From positions 3,253,001 to 3,317,000 of the forward strand of contig NZ_CP108370.1 in the NCBI RefSeq assembly GCF_035953295.1: a stretch of DNA of 64,000 nucleotides, given 5' to 3'. This DNA comes from Streptomyces sp. NBC_01335. Lineage in GTDB: Bacteria; Actinomycetota; Actinomycetes; Streptomycetales; Streptomycetaceae. A program made the position numbers and the translations under genes. The stretch's first letter is position 1; each line of letters begins with the position of its first letter. The notes under the pieces are model-generated. The model was not told the DNA's origin and searched no databases. It worked only from the letters and a program-made list of their open reading frames with translations. This document shows, piece after piece, positions 49,475-58,079 of this stretch.

Positions 49475-50748
49475 GCCGTACCCCCCGCGCAGGAGTCGAG
49501 GCTCTCGCGTATCCAGGCCTTCTGGGCGGCCGGCGAGGTACCGAGGACGGTACGGACCTCTTCGCCGACCCGGTCCTCGATCTCCCGGCTCTCCGGAGTG
49601 ACGCCTTCCCGGCCGCGGTGCAGTCGGTACATGTCGACCTGCCCGGTGTGGGTGGCACCCCAGAGCCATACGGCGTGGGCCCGGACGACGGGCACCTCGG
49701 CACAACGGAACTTCAGCGCCCGGACCATGACTTGGTAGCCCGCCTCGTGCGGCTGGTCGGCGCTCATGAGGGTCATCCGCCACACCCGGTCGGCGGAGCC
49801 CGCCCGGGCAGGTCCGTCGAGCATGTCCTCGATCCGCTCGGGGGCGGCGCCGGGGACACCGGCGGCCCGCAGGGCGCCCAGCGTCGCGGCGGCCTCGCGC
49901 TGGATGCGGGCGAGGTTCGCGGTGGCCACCCGCGGCACGCACACCCGGGGGTGCACGCCCGTGCAGTCCACCGGGGCCTGCCCGGTGGCCATGGGCGGGG
50001 TGTGCGGCCAGTCCCGGGCCAGGTGCTGGGCACCCAGGACCCCGGCCGCGGCGACGCCCAGCGCGAGGACGCCGCGGAGCACCCGGGGGCCGAACGGCAG
50101 CCACAGAAGCATCAGCCCCACCGCGACGCCCCCGGCCAGCAGGACGGGAGCCGCGACGGACACGAAGCGGGGCACCTCGCCGAAGCCGATGTCGGAGAAC
50201 TGTCCGGACACATGCCGGATCCAGTAGGGCTGTGTGGCCCGCGTGAACGCGACCGCCACCCAGTCGACGACCGCGACCACCGGAGTCGCGATCAGGCGCG
50301 GCAGGAAGGACCCGATGGCGAACCCGACGACGGCGTGGGCGACGACGATCAGCATGCCCATCAGCGGCAGTCGCAGGGAATCCAGAGTCGGAGCGGTGCC
50401 GCTGCGCGCGAGGGAGACGGCGGGAGGAAGCAGCAGGACGAGCCAGGAGAGAATGACCACGGGAAAGAGCACGTTCGCCGCGACCCGATAACGGCTCCGG
50501 GAGGGCAGCGATTCCCAGACGTGCGCCTTGCGCAGCCGCCCGCTTTCCCATACGCCGAGAGCGGCGGCAACAGCATAGGCCAGCGCATAAAGGACCATCA
50601 GCGGAGCCGACACTATCGCCGGAGCCCAGTGGTGATAAGTACTCGGCGGTGCGCTTTCCCCCGTCAGATAATAGAGGGCGGCCATCAGCAGGACGGCGGG
50701 GCCGGCCCAACGCACACTGCTGCTTCTCAGTGCGGTCGTAAATTTCAT
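49471..50748 (-). CDS. Large membrane subunit with extracytoplasmic domain
   Basis: A 425-residue protein. About six helices lie in the first 255 residues (for example ANVLFPVVILSWLVLLLPPA). A soluble C-terminal domain (about 260-425) follows, with Cys in DCTGVHPRVCVP, KFRCAEV and SLDSCAGG. This layout resembles ABC permease-like proteins with a DUF7224-type tail. It is the first gene of the three-gene operon; each junction is a 4-base overlap. Its role could be transport or sensing of the substrate. Confidence 0.78.
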   Translation of the reverse strand: MKFTTALRSSSVRWAGPAVLLMAALYYLTGESAPPSTYHHWAPAIVSAPLMVLYALAYAVAAALGVWESGRLRKAHVWESLPSRSRYRVAANVLFPVVILSWLVLLLPPAVSLARSGTAPTLDSLRLPLMGMLIVVAHAVVGFAIGSFLPRLIATPVVAVVDWVAVAFTRATQPYWIRHVSGQFSDIGFGEVPRFVSVAAPVLLAGGVAVGLMLLWLPFGPRVLRGVLALGVAAAGVLGAQHLARDWPHTPPMATGQAPVDCTGVHPRVCVPRVATANLARIQREAAATLGALRAAGVPGAAPERIEDMLDGPARAGSADRVWRMTLMSADQPHEAGYQVMVRALKFRCAEVPVVRAHAVWLWGATHTGQVDMYRLHRGREGVTPESREIEDRVGEEVRTVLGTSPAAQKAWIRESLDSCAGGTA

Positions 50749-50773
50749 CGAGACTCACAGGGGGTAAGGATGC

Positions 50774-50803
50774 GTCCCGGGGCCGCGGCCGCGGCCCCGG
50801 GAC
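50774..50803. terminator. 30-base perfect palindrome
   Basis: A fully self-complementary G+C sequence, GTCCCGGGGCCGCGG followed by its complement, between the secreted-protein stop and the ABC operon start (both minus strand). It should terminate or attenuate read-through from the secreted-protein gene into the operon. Confidence 0.85.
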
Positions 50804-50814
50804 GGAGAATCCGA

Positions 50815-51243
50815 TCAGCCGTCGGCCTTGGTGGTGTCGACGCTGACGCTGTTCACGGTGAGCTGCGGGCCGAAGGTCGAGCCACCGATCTTCATGATCT
50901 GGAAGTACACGTCCTTCTTACCTGAACCCAGATCGGTCCACTCGCCGTTGCTCGTACTGCCGTTGAAGCAGGCGGTGAACGTCTTGTTGTCGTAGGAGTC
51001 GTCCGGCTGCAGGCTGATGTCCCGCCACATCTGCACATCGGTGCTCTTGGTGACACCGGAGTCGGTGTGACAGCCGCTGAACTGGACCTGCGAGTACAGC
51101 TCGTCGGACCAGCGGCGGGACTCGAAGGAGACGCTGGCGGCGGTGATGCTGCTCGTCCAGTTCGCCTCCGCCGTAGGAGCGAGAACGAGAGCGATGACTG
51201 CGGCGGTACCTGCCGTAGTGGCCACACGGGCAGAAAGCTTCAC
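50815..51243 (-). CDS. Secreted small protein, function unknown
   Basis: A 142-residue exported protein. The signal peptide (basic start, Ala/Val/Leu core, probable cleavage after PTAEA near 28) precedes a mature domain of about 115 residues rich in Ser, Thr, Asp and Trp. Two Cys (SGCHTDSG and TACFNGST) could form a disulfide. It looks like a beta-sandwich, but no family is recognised. The GTG at 51243 has GGAG nine bases upstream. It uses fewer G+C-rich codons than its neighbours and lies beside an A+T-richer gap, hinting at acquisition together with the ABC operon downstream. Confidence 0.75.
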   Translation of the reverse strand: MKLSARVATTAGTAAVIALVLAPTAEANWTSSITAASVSFESRRWSDELYSQVQFSGCHTDSGVTKSTDVQMWRDISLQPDDSYDNKTFTACFNGSTSNGEWTDLGSGKKDVYFQIMKIGGSTFGPQLTVNSVSVDTTKADG

Positions 51244-51634
51244 AATATTCCACTCCGAATGCCGTCCGGGCACCAAAAGTGGAGCTTGTGCGCCTTCCCC
51301 ACCCCCCGCGCTTGCGAGAAGGCCCTCCTCGCAATGAACGGACGGTAACACCAGATGAAATCGCGGGACAACGATTCGTCCGACGAAGCAGAAACCGCTG
51401 TGACGTGAGTGACGGTTACCAAGTAGAAATATGCAGAGTGTCCCGGTGTATGGCATTTTGATTTGCCGTCGATATCCCAGATATCACCGATTCCCGGTAA
51501 GCGCATTCTTCACAGGCCACCCAGGGAGCGGACCGCTGCCGCACACGATGGGCCGGGCACGCGTACCTCCTCGTCCGAAAACCCACCGCCGCGCGCCCGC
51601 CGACGCGCTGCTCACCGGCGCCCTGCCCGTCGGC
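51244..51634. other. A+T-richer intergenic stretch
   Basis: 391 bases with clearly lower G+C than the rest of the window. It contains the repeat GATATCCCAGATATC (51471-51485). No gene is supported. It separates the secreted-protein/ABC block from the catabolic operon. Confidence 0.55.
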
Positions 51635-52261
51635 TCAGTCCAGCGCCCCGTCCACCAGCGCCGCCCACTGGGCCACGACCCTCCGGCGGCGGGCGGTGTC
51701 GTCGGTGAGGAGGTTGGCGAGGCCGAGGCCCCGGGCCATGTCCAGGAGGCCCTGGACCGTCTCGCGTACCCCGGGCCTGCTCTCGTCGGCGCGGAGCAGG
51801 GCGACGGCGATGCGGTGGGTCTCACGGCCGACGCGGGCTTCGAGCTCGGTGACCCGGGGCCGTAGTTGCGGCTCGTTGGAGGCGGCCACCCAGAGCTGGA
51901 GCGCGGCACGGAAGAGCGGTCCGGTGTACAGGTCCACGAGCGCGGCGACTACTTCGGCGCGGCCCTGCACGGGGAGTGCCCGCAGTGCGGCGGAGCGCTC
52001 CTCGGCCACGTACTCGACGGCGCCGGTGAACAGGTCCTCGCGGGTGGGGAAGTGGTGCTGGGCGGCGCCCCGGGAGACCCCGGCCCGTTCGGCGACGACG
52101 GAGACCGTGGAGCCCGCCCAGCCGTGGGCGGCGAGGCAGGCCACGGCGGCCTCCAGGAGGCGCTGCCGGGTGACCCGGCTGCGGTCCTGCTTGGGCGACT
52201 TGGCGGCGCCCACGGCCGTTCTGACGTGGGGCGTGTCGTTCGGGGGCGTCACCACACCCAT
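51635..52261 (-). CDS. TetR-family regulator of the catabolic operon
   Basis: A 208-residue regulator. Helix-turn-helix: RQRLLEAAVACLAAHGWAG and AERAGVSRGAAQHHFPTRED (about 28-75), then a helical ligand domain. It is the last gene of the eight-gene run; its start overlaps the enoyl-CoA hydratase end by 13 bases. A GTG at 52252 would give the commoner 4-base overlap. It probably senses an acyl-CoA and binds the palindrome upstream of the first gene. Confidence 0.9.
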   Translation of the reverse strand: MGVVTPPNDTPHVRTAVGAAKSPKQDRSRVTRQRLLEAAVACLAAHGWAGSTVSVVAERAGVSRGAAQHHFPTREDLFTGAVEYVAEERSAALRALPVQGRAEVVAALVDLYTGPLFRAALQLWVAASNEPQLRPRVTELEARVGRETHRIAVALLRADESRPGVRETVQGLLDMARGLGLANLLTDDTARRRRVVAQWAALVDGALD

Positions 52262-53025
52262 GCGGGGTCCCGTCGTTCGAGGAAGGCCGTCATCCCCTCC
52301 CGTGCGTCGTCGGAGGCGAAGAGCGCGGTGGACAGGGCGACGAGGTCTTCGGCGTGTTGGTCGAAGCTCTCCAGCACGGTAGCCGTGACCAGCTGCTTCG
52401 ACGCCATCAGCCCCTGCGGGGAGGCCCTGCGCAGTCCGTCGAGTACGGGTTCGAGCGCCTTGTCGACCTCGTCCGCGCCCTCGCCCGGGGCGAGGGCCGC
52501 CGCCGGGTCGCCCGCCGCGAGGGTGACCAGCGAGATGCGGGCGGCCTCGGCCGCGTCGAACCGTTCCCCGGTGAGGAAGTAGCGGGCGGCGGCGGAGCGT
52601 TCGAGGCGGGGCAGCAGGGTCAGCGAGATCACCGCCGGGGCGAGGCCGAGCCGCGACTCGGTGAGCGCGAAGCTCGCCCCGGGCCCGGCCACCGCGATGT
52701 CGCACGCGCCGAGCAGGCCGAGTCCGCCGGCCCGGACATGGCCGGTGATCCGGCCCACCACGGGCTTGGGCAGGGCGACGATCTTCCGCAGCAGGGCCAC
52801 GAACTCGCGGGGATCGGCGGGTGATTTCAGGTCGGCCCCGGCGCAGAAGGTGCTGCCGGTGTGGGTCAGGACGACGGCGCGTACGGCGGCGTCCGCCGCG
52901 CAGGCGTCGAGCGCCCGGGCCAACTCGCCGACCAGTTCGGCGGAGAGGGCGTTGCGGCGGGCGGGGGCGTCCAGGGTGAGCGTGGTGATGCCCCGGTCGT
53001 GGACGGGTGCGGCGAGGCTGCTCAT
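52249..53025 (-). CDS. Enoyl-CoA hydratase/isomerase family protein
   Basis: A 258-residue crotonase. The oxyanion segments are TFCAGADLKSP and the GHVRAGGLGLLGACDIAVAG region. FALTESRLGLAPAVISLTLL holds one of the two catalytic Glu. The first catalytic Glu of hydratases, found in GGGCELA, is not present (GGLGLLGA), as in specialised members. ATGA overlap with the ligase gene upstream. It should hydrate or isomerise the carboxylated enoyl-CoA made by the operon. Confidence 0.9.
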   Translation of the reverse strand: MSSLAAPVHDRGITTLTLDAPARRNALSAELVGELARALDACAADAAVRAVVLTHTGSTFCAGADLKSPADPREFVALLRKIVALPKPVVGRITGHVRAGGLGLLGACDIAVAGPGASFALTESRLGLAPAVISLTLLPRLERSAAARYFLTGERFDAAEAARISLVTLAAGDPAAALAPGEGADEVDKALEPVLDGLRRASPQGLMASKQLVTATVLESFDQHAEDLVALSTALFASDDAREGMTAFLERRDPAWVW

Positions 53026-54686
53026 GCGGGGCTCCCTTCGGCGCCGGCGGCCCGCTGCCCCGACGCCCCGTCCCGGTCCCGGAGCTCGCGGTCCCGGAGT
53101 TCGCGGTCCCGGAGTTCGCGGTCCCGGAGCTCGCGGCGGAGGATCTTGCCGGAGGTGGCCCGGGGTACCGCGTCGATGAACTCGGCCCGCCGGACCTTCT
53201 TGTACGGGGCGACGCGCTCGGCGACGTAGGCGAGCACGTCCTCGGGGGTGAGCTTCCGGGCGTCCGGGGCCGGTGAGCGGACCAGGAACGCCTTGGGGAT
53301 CTCGTTGCCCGCGTCGTCGTACACGCCGATGACGGCCGCGTCGGCGAGGTGTTCGTGGCCGAGCAGCAGGGCCTCCAGTTCGGCGGGGGCGACCTGGTAG
53401 CCCTTGTACTTGATCAGCTCCTTGACCCGGTCGACGACGTACAGCCAGCCGTCCGCGTCGACCCGGCCGACGTCCCCGGTGTGCACCCAGCCGTCCGCGT
53501 CGATCATGGCAGCGGTGGCGTCGGGCCGGCCGAGGTAGCCCTTCATCACCTGGGGGCCCCGGATGAGGATCTCGCCCTCGGTGCCGGGCTCCGCGTCCTG
53601 CCCGGGGTCGGTGAGCCGGACGATCCGCATCTCGGTGCCGGGGATCAGCTTGCCGACCGTGCCGGCCGGCGGGTTCTCCTCGGAGAGCGGCACGACGTGG
53701 GTGCCCGGGGAGAGCTCGGTCATGCCGTACGCCTGCCGTACGGGAGGCAGCCCGAGCCGCTCCGAGCAGGCGCGGGCCAGCTCGGCGTCGAGCGGGGCGG
53801 CGGCGGAGACGATGTAGCGGAGCGAGGAGAGGTCGTAGCGGGCGACGGCCGGGTGCTTGGCGAGGGCCAGCACGATGGGCGGGGCCACGTACAGCCCGGC
53901 GATCCGGTGCTTCTCGATGGCGGCCAGGAACTGGTCCAGGTCGAAGCGGGGCAGCACCACCACGGTCGCCCCGTGCCGGAGCGGCCCGTTCATCAGCGCG
54001 GTGAGCCCGTAGATGTGAAAGAAGGGCAAAACGGCCAAAACTGGCTCATCCGGGGCGAGGGGGGCCAACGGCTGGAGTTGCTCCAGGTTGGTGGCGATGG
54101 AGGTGTGGGTGAGCATCACCCCCTTGGGGGCGCCGGTGGTGCCGGAGGAGTAGGGCAGCACGGCGATGTCCTCGTCCGGGTCGATCTCCACCTGCGGTTC
54201 GGGGGCGGTGGAACCGAGCATGTCGAGCACCGAGGTGTGCCCCTCGGCGGCGTCGCAGACGAATATCCGCCGTATTCCGCCCGCGAGTCCGGCGGCGCGG
54301 CGGGCGGTGTCCAGGAGCGGGGAGACGGTGACGATCCAGCGCGCGGAGGAGTCGGTGAGCTGCTTGGCGAACTCCTCGGCGGTGGCCAGCGGGTGGACCG
54401 TGGTGACGGAGGCGCCCGCTCGCGTCGCCCCGTAGAACACGGGCGGGTAGGCGATGGTGTTGGGGCTGTGGAGGGCGAGGACGTCACCCTTGCGGAGCCC
54501 GGCCTCGGCGAGCGCGGCGGCGATCCGCCGGTGGAAGTGGTCGAGCTGGGCGTAGGTGAGGGCCATCCCGTTGGTCCCGTCGACCAGGGCGACGGTCTCC
54601 CCGAACTCGGCGGCCCGGCCGAGGACGGCTTCGTGGATGGGTGTGCTGAGGATGGCGACGTCTGCGTACTCGCTGCGGAACACCAT
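53022..54686 (-). CDS. 4-coumarate:CoA ligase-like acyl-CoA synthetase
   Basis: A 554-residue AMP-forming ligase. YSSGTTGAPKGVML is motif A3, QAYGMTELSP motif A5, GWLYVVDRVKELIKYKGYQV the hinge region, and the catalytic Lys lies in RATSGKILRREL. The S. coelicolor counterpart (SCO4383) is known as a 4CL-like enzyme. Beyond the catalytic Lys the chain carries four copies of ELRDR from a 15-bp repeat, plus an Ala/Gly tail. It activates the free acid for the pathway. Confidence 0.93.
   Translation of the reverse strand: MVFRSEYADVAILSTPIHEAVLGRAAEFGETVALVDGTNGMALTYAQLDHFHRRIAAALAEAGLRKGDVLALHSPNTIAYPPVFYGATRAGASVTTVHPLATAEEFAKQLTDSSARWIVTVSPLLDTARRAAGLAGGIRRIFVCDAAEGHTSVLDMLGSTAPEPQVEIDPDEDIAVLPYSSGTTGAPKGVMLTHTSIATNLEQLQPLAPLAPDEPVLAVLPFFHIYGLTALMNGPLRHGATVVVLPRFDLDQFLAAIEKHRIAGLYVAPPIVLALAKHPAVARYDLSSLRYIVSAAAPLDAELARACSERLGLPPVRQAYGMTELSPGTHVVPLSEENPPAGTVGKLIPGTEMRIVRLTDPGQDAEPGTEGEILIRGPQVMKGYLGRPDATAAMIDADGWVHTGDVGRVDADGWLYVVDRVKELIKYKGYQVAPAELEALLLGHEHLADAAVIGVYDDAGNEIPKAFLVRSPAPDARKLTPEDVLAYVAERVAPYKKVRRAEFIDAVPRATSGKILRRELRDRELRDRELRDRELRDRDGASGQRAAGAEGSPA
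53075..53134. repeat. 15-bp tandem repeat in the ligase 3' end, four copies
   Basis: Four in-frame units of GGTCCCGGAGYTCGC start at 53075, 53090, 53105 and 53120. The outer copies have C and the inner two have T at the variable base. They add repeated ELRDR to the C-terminus. Confidence 0.9.
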
Positions 54687-54767
54687 GACGGTCCCCTGTC
54701 GACGCGGTGGGCGGCTGGAAGCGGTACTTCTGGGCGCGGGCGCCCGGGAGAGAGTGCCCGGACGGGG

Positions 54768-55928
54768 TCAGTACGACTTCGGCAGGCCCAGCGACTGGTG
54801 GGAGACGTAGTTGAGGATCATCTCGCGGCTGACCGGGGCGATCCGGGCGACGCGGGCGGCGGTGATGAGTGAGGCGAGTCCGTACTCGCGGGTGAGGCCG
54901 TTGCCGCCGAGGGTGTGCACCGCCTGGTCGACGGCCTTCACGCACGCCTCCCCGGCCGCGTACTTGGCCATGTTGGCGGCCTCGCCCGCACCGATGTCGT
55001 CGCCCGTGTCGTAGAGGGCGGCGGCCTTCTGCATCATCAGCCGGGCCAGTTCGAGTTCGACGTGGGCGACGGCGAGCGGGTGGGCGATGGCCTGGTGGGC
55101 GCCGATCGGGGTCTTCCACACCTGGCGGGTCTTCGCGTACTCGACGGCCCGCGCGAGCGCGTACCGGCCCATGCCGATACCGAAGGCGGCCGTCATGATG
55201 CGTTCGGGGTTGAGCCCGGCGAAGAGCTGGAGCAGCCCGGCGTCCTCGTCGCCGACGAGCGCCTCGGCGGGCAGCCGCACGTCGTCGAGGGCCAGCTCGA
55301 ACTGCTTCTCCGGGGCGTGGAGTTCCATGTCGATCCGCGAGCGCCCGAACCCGGGGGCGTCGCGCGGGACGATGAAGAGGCAGGGCTTGAGCTTCCCGGT
55401 GCGGGCGTCCTCGGTGCGGCCCACGATGAGCGTGGCGTCGGCGATGTCGACGCCCGAGACGAAGACCTTCCGGCCGGTGAGCAGCCAGTCGTCGCCGTCG
55501 CGGCGGGCGGTGGTGGTGATCCGGTGCGAGTTGGAGCCGGCGTCCGGCTCGGTGATCCCGAAGGCCATGGTGAGGCTGCCGTCGGCGAGGCCGGGGAGCC
55601 ACTGCCGCTTCTGCGCCTCGGTGCCGAAGCGGGAGATCACCGTGCCGCAGATCGCCGGGGAGACCACCATCATCAGCAGCGGGGCACCGGCCGCACCCAA
55701 CTCCTCCAGGACGATGGAGAGTTCCGCCATTCCGGCGCCGCCCCCGCCGTACTCCTCGGGGAGGTTCACGCCCAGGTAGCCGAACTTGGCCGCCTCGGAC
55801 CAGAGTTCGTCGGTGTGCCGGCCCTCCGCGATGACGGAGGCCATGTAGGCGCGCCCGTAGCGCTTGCCGAGGGCGGCGACGGCGGCGCGGAGCGCCTGGT
55901 GCTCGGCGGATTCGAGGACGGTGCTCAT
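54768..55928 (-). CDS. Acyl-CoA dehydrogenase
   Basis: A 386-residue flavoenzyme. FAD/substrate motifs are MAFGITEPDAGSNSHRITTT and GRKVFVSGVDIADATLIVG. The C-terminal helices have TPIGAHQAIAHPLAVAHVEL and HTLGGNGLTREYGLASLI, whose Glu is at the catalytic base position. ATG overlaps the stop of the carboxylase alpha gene (ATGA). In an Atu-like route it would be the citronellyl-CoA-dehydrogenase step; other branched acyl-CoAs are possible. Confidence 0.92.
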   Translation of the reverse strand: MSTVLESAEHQALRAAVAALGKRYGRAYMASVIAEGRHTDELWSEAAKFGYLGVNLPEEYGGGGAGMAELSIVLEELGAAGAPLLMMVVSPAICGTVISRFGTEAQKRQWLPGLADGSLTMAFGITEPDAGSNSHRITTTARRDGDDWLLTGRKVFVSGVDIADATLIVGRTEDARTGKLKPCLFIVPRDAPGFGRSRIDMELHAPEKQFELALDDVRLPAEALVGDEDAGLLQLFAGLNPERIMTAAFGIGMGRYALARAVEYAKTRQVWKTPIGAHQAIAHPLAVAHVELELARLMMQKAAALYDTGDDIGAGEAANMAKYAAGEACVKAVDQAVHTLGGNGLTREYGLASLITAARVARIAPVSREMILNYVSHQSLGLPKSY

Positions 55929-58027
55929 GGCTGCGGTGCCTCCTGTGGCGTGTCCTGGGCATGAGGTGCTTCCCCCGCGAGGGGCGGGTCCTGCGCTGTC
56001 TCTTGCGCTGTCTCTTGGGCTGTCTCCTGTACGACGGCGAGCAGCGCGCCGACCTCCACCTGGAGGCCCGGCGCGGCGTGGAGCGCGGTGAGGGTGCCGG
56101 TGGCGGGGGCGAGGATGCGGTGCTCCATCTTCATCGCCTCCAGCCAGATCAGCGGCTGCCCGGCCTCGACGGCGGACCCGGGCGCCAGCCCTTCCGCGAG
56201 GCGGACGACGGTGCCGGGCATGGGGGCGAGCAGGGAGCCGGGTTCGCCGCGGGCGGCGGGGTCGGTGAAGCGGGGCAGGGCGGTGAAGGCGTGGGAGCCG
56301 TCCGCGGTGTCCACGTACACCTGGTCGCCGTGGACGGTGACGGCGAACCGGCGGGTTATGCCGTCGAGTTCGAGGGTGACCCGGTCGGGGCGGGCCTCCG
56401 TCACGCGGATGCCCCCGGCCTCGTGCGGGACGGGTCCGGTGCGGGTGGCCCGGTAGGCGGTCTCGTACTCCCCGGCATCGGGTTCGGCGCGGTGGCGCTT
56501 GGTCTGCGGCTGGGAGGGGATGTTGCGCCAGGCGCCGAAGCGGGCGGGTACGGCGGCGTGCGCCGGGGTCCGTACCGCATCCCCCGCGCCCCCTGTCGTA
56601 CGGGCCGCTTCCCCGGCGTTCCGTGCCGCTCCCCCTGCCGTACGGGCCGCCGCGTCGGCGAGGGTGGCGGCCAGGGCGGCGCGGCGGACGGCCGGCTCGT
56701 CGGGGGCGGGAGTGAGGGCGGCGAGGTGGCGGTCGTAGAACCCGGTGTCGAGGCGGGCGGCGAGGAAGTCGGGGTGGCGCAGGGAGCGGACCAGCAGGTC
56801 CCGGTTGGTGACCGGGCCGTGGACGCGGGCGCGTTCCAGGGTGCGGGCGAGGAGCCGTACGGCCTCGGTACGGGTGGCGGCGTGGGCGACGACCTTGGCG
56901 AGCATCGGGTCGTAGTGCACGCCGATGGTGTCGCCGCCGGTGTACCCGGCGTCCAGGCGGACCCCTGGCTCCTCGGGCAGGTCGAGCGCGTGCAGGAGTC
57001 CGGTCTGCGGGCGCCAGTCGTGGGCGGGGTCCTCGGCGTAGAGCCGGGCCTCCACGGCGTGCCCCTCGGGGGCGGGGGGTTCGGCGGCGGGCAGCGGCTC
57101 GCCCTCGGCGATCCGCAGCTGGAGGGCGACCAGGTCGAGCCCGAACACCGCCTCGGTGACGGGGTGTTCGACCTGGAGTCGGGTGTTCATCTCCAGGAAG
57201 TACGGCCGCCCCTCGGCGGAGACCAGGAACTCCACGGTCCCCGCGCCCCGGTAGCCGACGGTCCGGGCGGCGGCCACCGCCGCGTCGTGCAGCCGGGTCC
57301 GCAGCTCCTCGCCGAGGCCGGGCGCGGGGGCCTCCTCGACGACCTTCTGGTGGCGGCGCTGGAGGGAGCAGTCGCGGGTGCCGAGCGCCCAGACGGTGCC
57401 GTGGTCGTCGGCCATCACCTGCACCTCGACGTGCCGGCCGCGCTCGACGTACGGCTCCGCGAACACCTCGCCGTCCCCGAACGCGGACTCCGCCTCCGCC
57501 CTGGCGGCGGTCAACTCCGCCGACAGAGCGTCGAGTTCCCGTACGATCCGCATCCCGCGCCCGCCGCCGCCCGCCGCCGCCTTGAGCAGCAGGGGCAGCT
57601 CTTCCTCGGTCGCCGAGGCCGGGTCGACGGGGGCGAGCAACGGGACCTCGGCGGCGGCCATCAGCTCCTTGGCGCGGGTCTTCGACGCCATCTGTTCGAT
57701 CGCCTTGACCGGCGGGCCGACCCAGGTGAGCCCGGCGTCCTGCACGGCGGCGGCGAAGGGGGCGTTCTCGGAGAGGAAGCCGTACCCGGGGTGCACGGCG
57801 TCGGCCCCCGCCGCGAGCGCCGCGGCGACGATCAGGTCGCCGCGGAGGTAGGTGTCGGCGGGCGCCGCGCCCGGCAGCCGTACGGCGAGGTCGGCCTCGC
57901 GGACGTGCAGGGCGCCGGCGTCCGCGTCGGAGTACACGGCGACGGTGGTGATGCCGAGCGCCCGGCAGGTGCGGAAGATCCGGCAGGCGATCTCGCCGCG
58001 GTTGGCGACGAGCAGGGAAGTGATCAC
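55925..58027 (-). CDS. Acyl-CoA carboxylase alpha subunit (biotin carboxylase + BCCP)
   Basis: A 700-residue protein. The biotin carboxylase domain (about 1-445) starts LLVANRGEIACRIFRTCRAL. The ATP-grasp loop is AAAGGGGRGM, and VEFLVSAEGRPYFLEMNTRL follows. A variable Ala/Gly/Arg-rich linker spans about 455-490. The biotinyl domain has LIWLEAMKMEH, with Lys in EAMKM as the biotin site. The C-terminus is extended by ETAQ repeats and a Pro/Ala tail. GTG at 58027 follows AGAGGA; the frame opens at 58057. It pairs with the beta subunit encoded 52 bases upstream. Confidence 0.93.
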   Translation of the reverse strand: MITSLLVANRGEIACRIFRTCRALGITTVAVYSDADAGALHVREADLAVRLPGAAPADTYLRGDLIVAAALAAGADAVHPGYGFLSENAPFAAAVQDAGLTWVGPPVKAIEQMASKTRAKELMAAAEVPLLAPVDPASATEEELPLLLKAAAGGGGRGMRIVRELDALSAELTAARAEAESAFGDGEVFAEPYVERGRHVEVQVMADDHGTVWALGTRDCSLQRRHQKVVEEAPAPGLGEELRTRLHDAAVAAARTVGYRGAGTVEFLVSAEGRPYFLEMNTRLQVEHPVTEAVFGLDLVALQLRIAEGEPLPAAEPPAPEGHAVEARLYAEDPAHDWRPQTGLLHALDLPEEPGVRLDAGYTGGDTIGVHYDPMLAKVVAHAATRTEAVRLLARTLERARVHGPVTNRDLLVRSLRHPDFLAARLDTGFYDRHLAALTPAPDEPAVRRAALAATLADAAARTAGGAARNAGEAARTTGGAGDAVRTPAHAAVPARFGAWRNIPSQPQTKRHRAEPDAGEYETAYRATRTGPVPHEAGGIRVTEARPDRVTLELDGITRRFAVTVHGDQVYVDTADGSHAFTALPRFTDPAARGEPGSLLAPMPGTVVRLAEGLAPGSAVEAGQPLIWLEAMKMEHRILAPATGTLTALHAAPGLQVEVGALLAVVQETAQETAQETAQDPPLAGEAPHAQDTPQEAPQP

Positions 58028-58079
58028 GTCAGTCCTCTCAGTCCTCTCTGTCCTCACAGCGCTCCCGTTCTCCCGCGTC

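Noticed and set aside
48156..51243. Lantibiotic biosynthesis cluster
   Set aside because: No LanB/C/M enzyme or Cys/Ser/Thr-rich precursor is present; the small protein has a Sec signal peptide and only two Cys.
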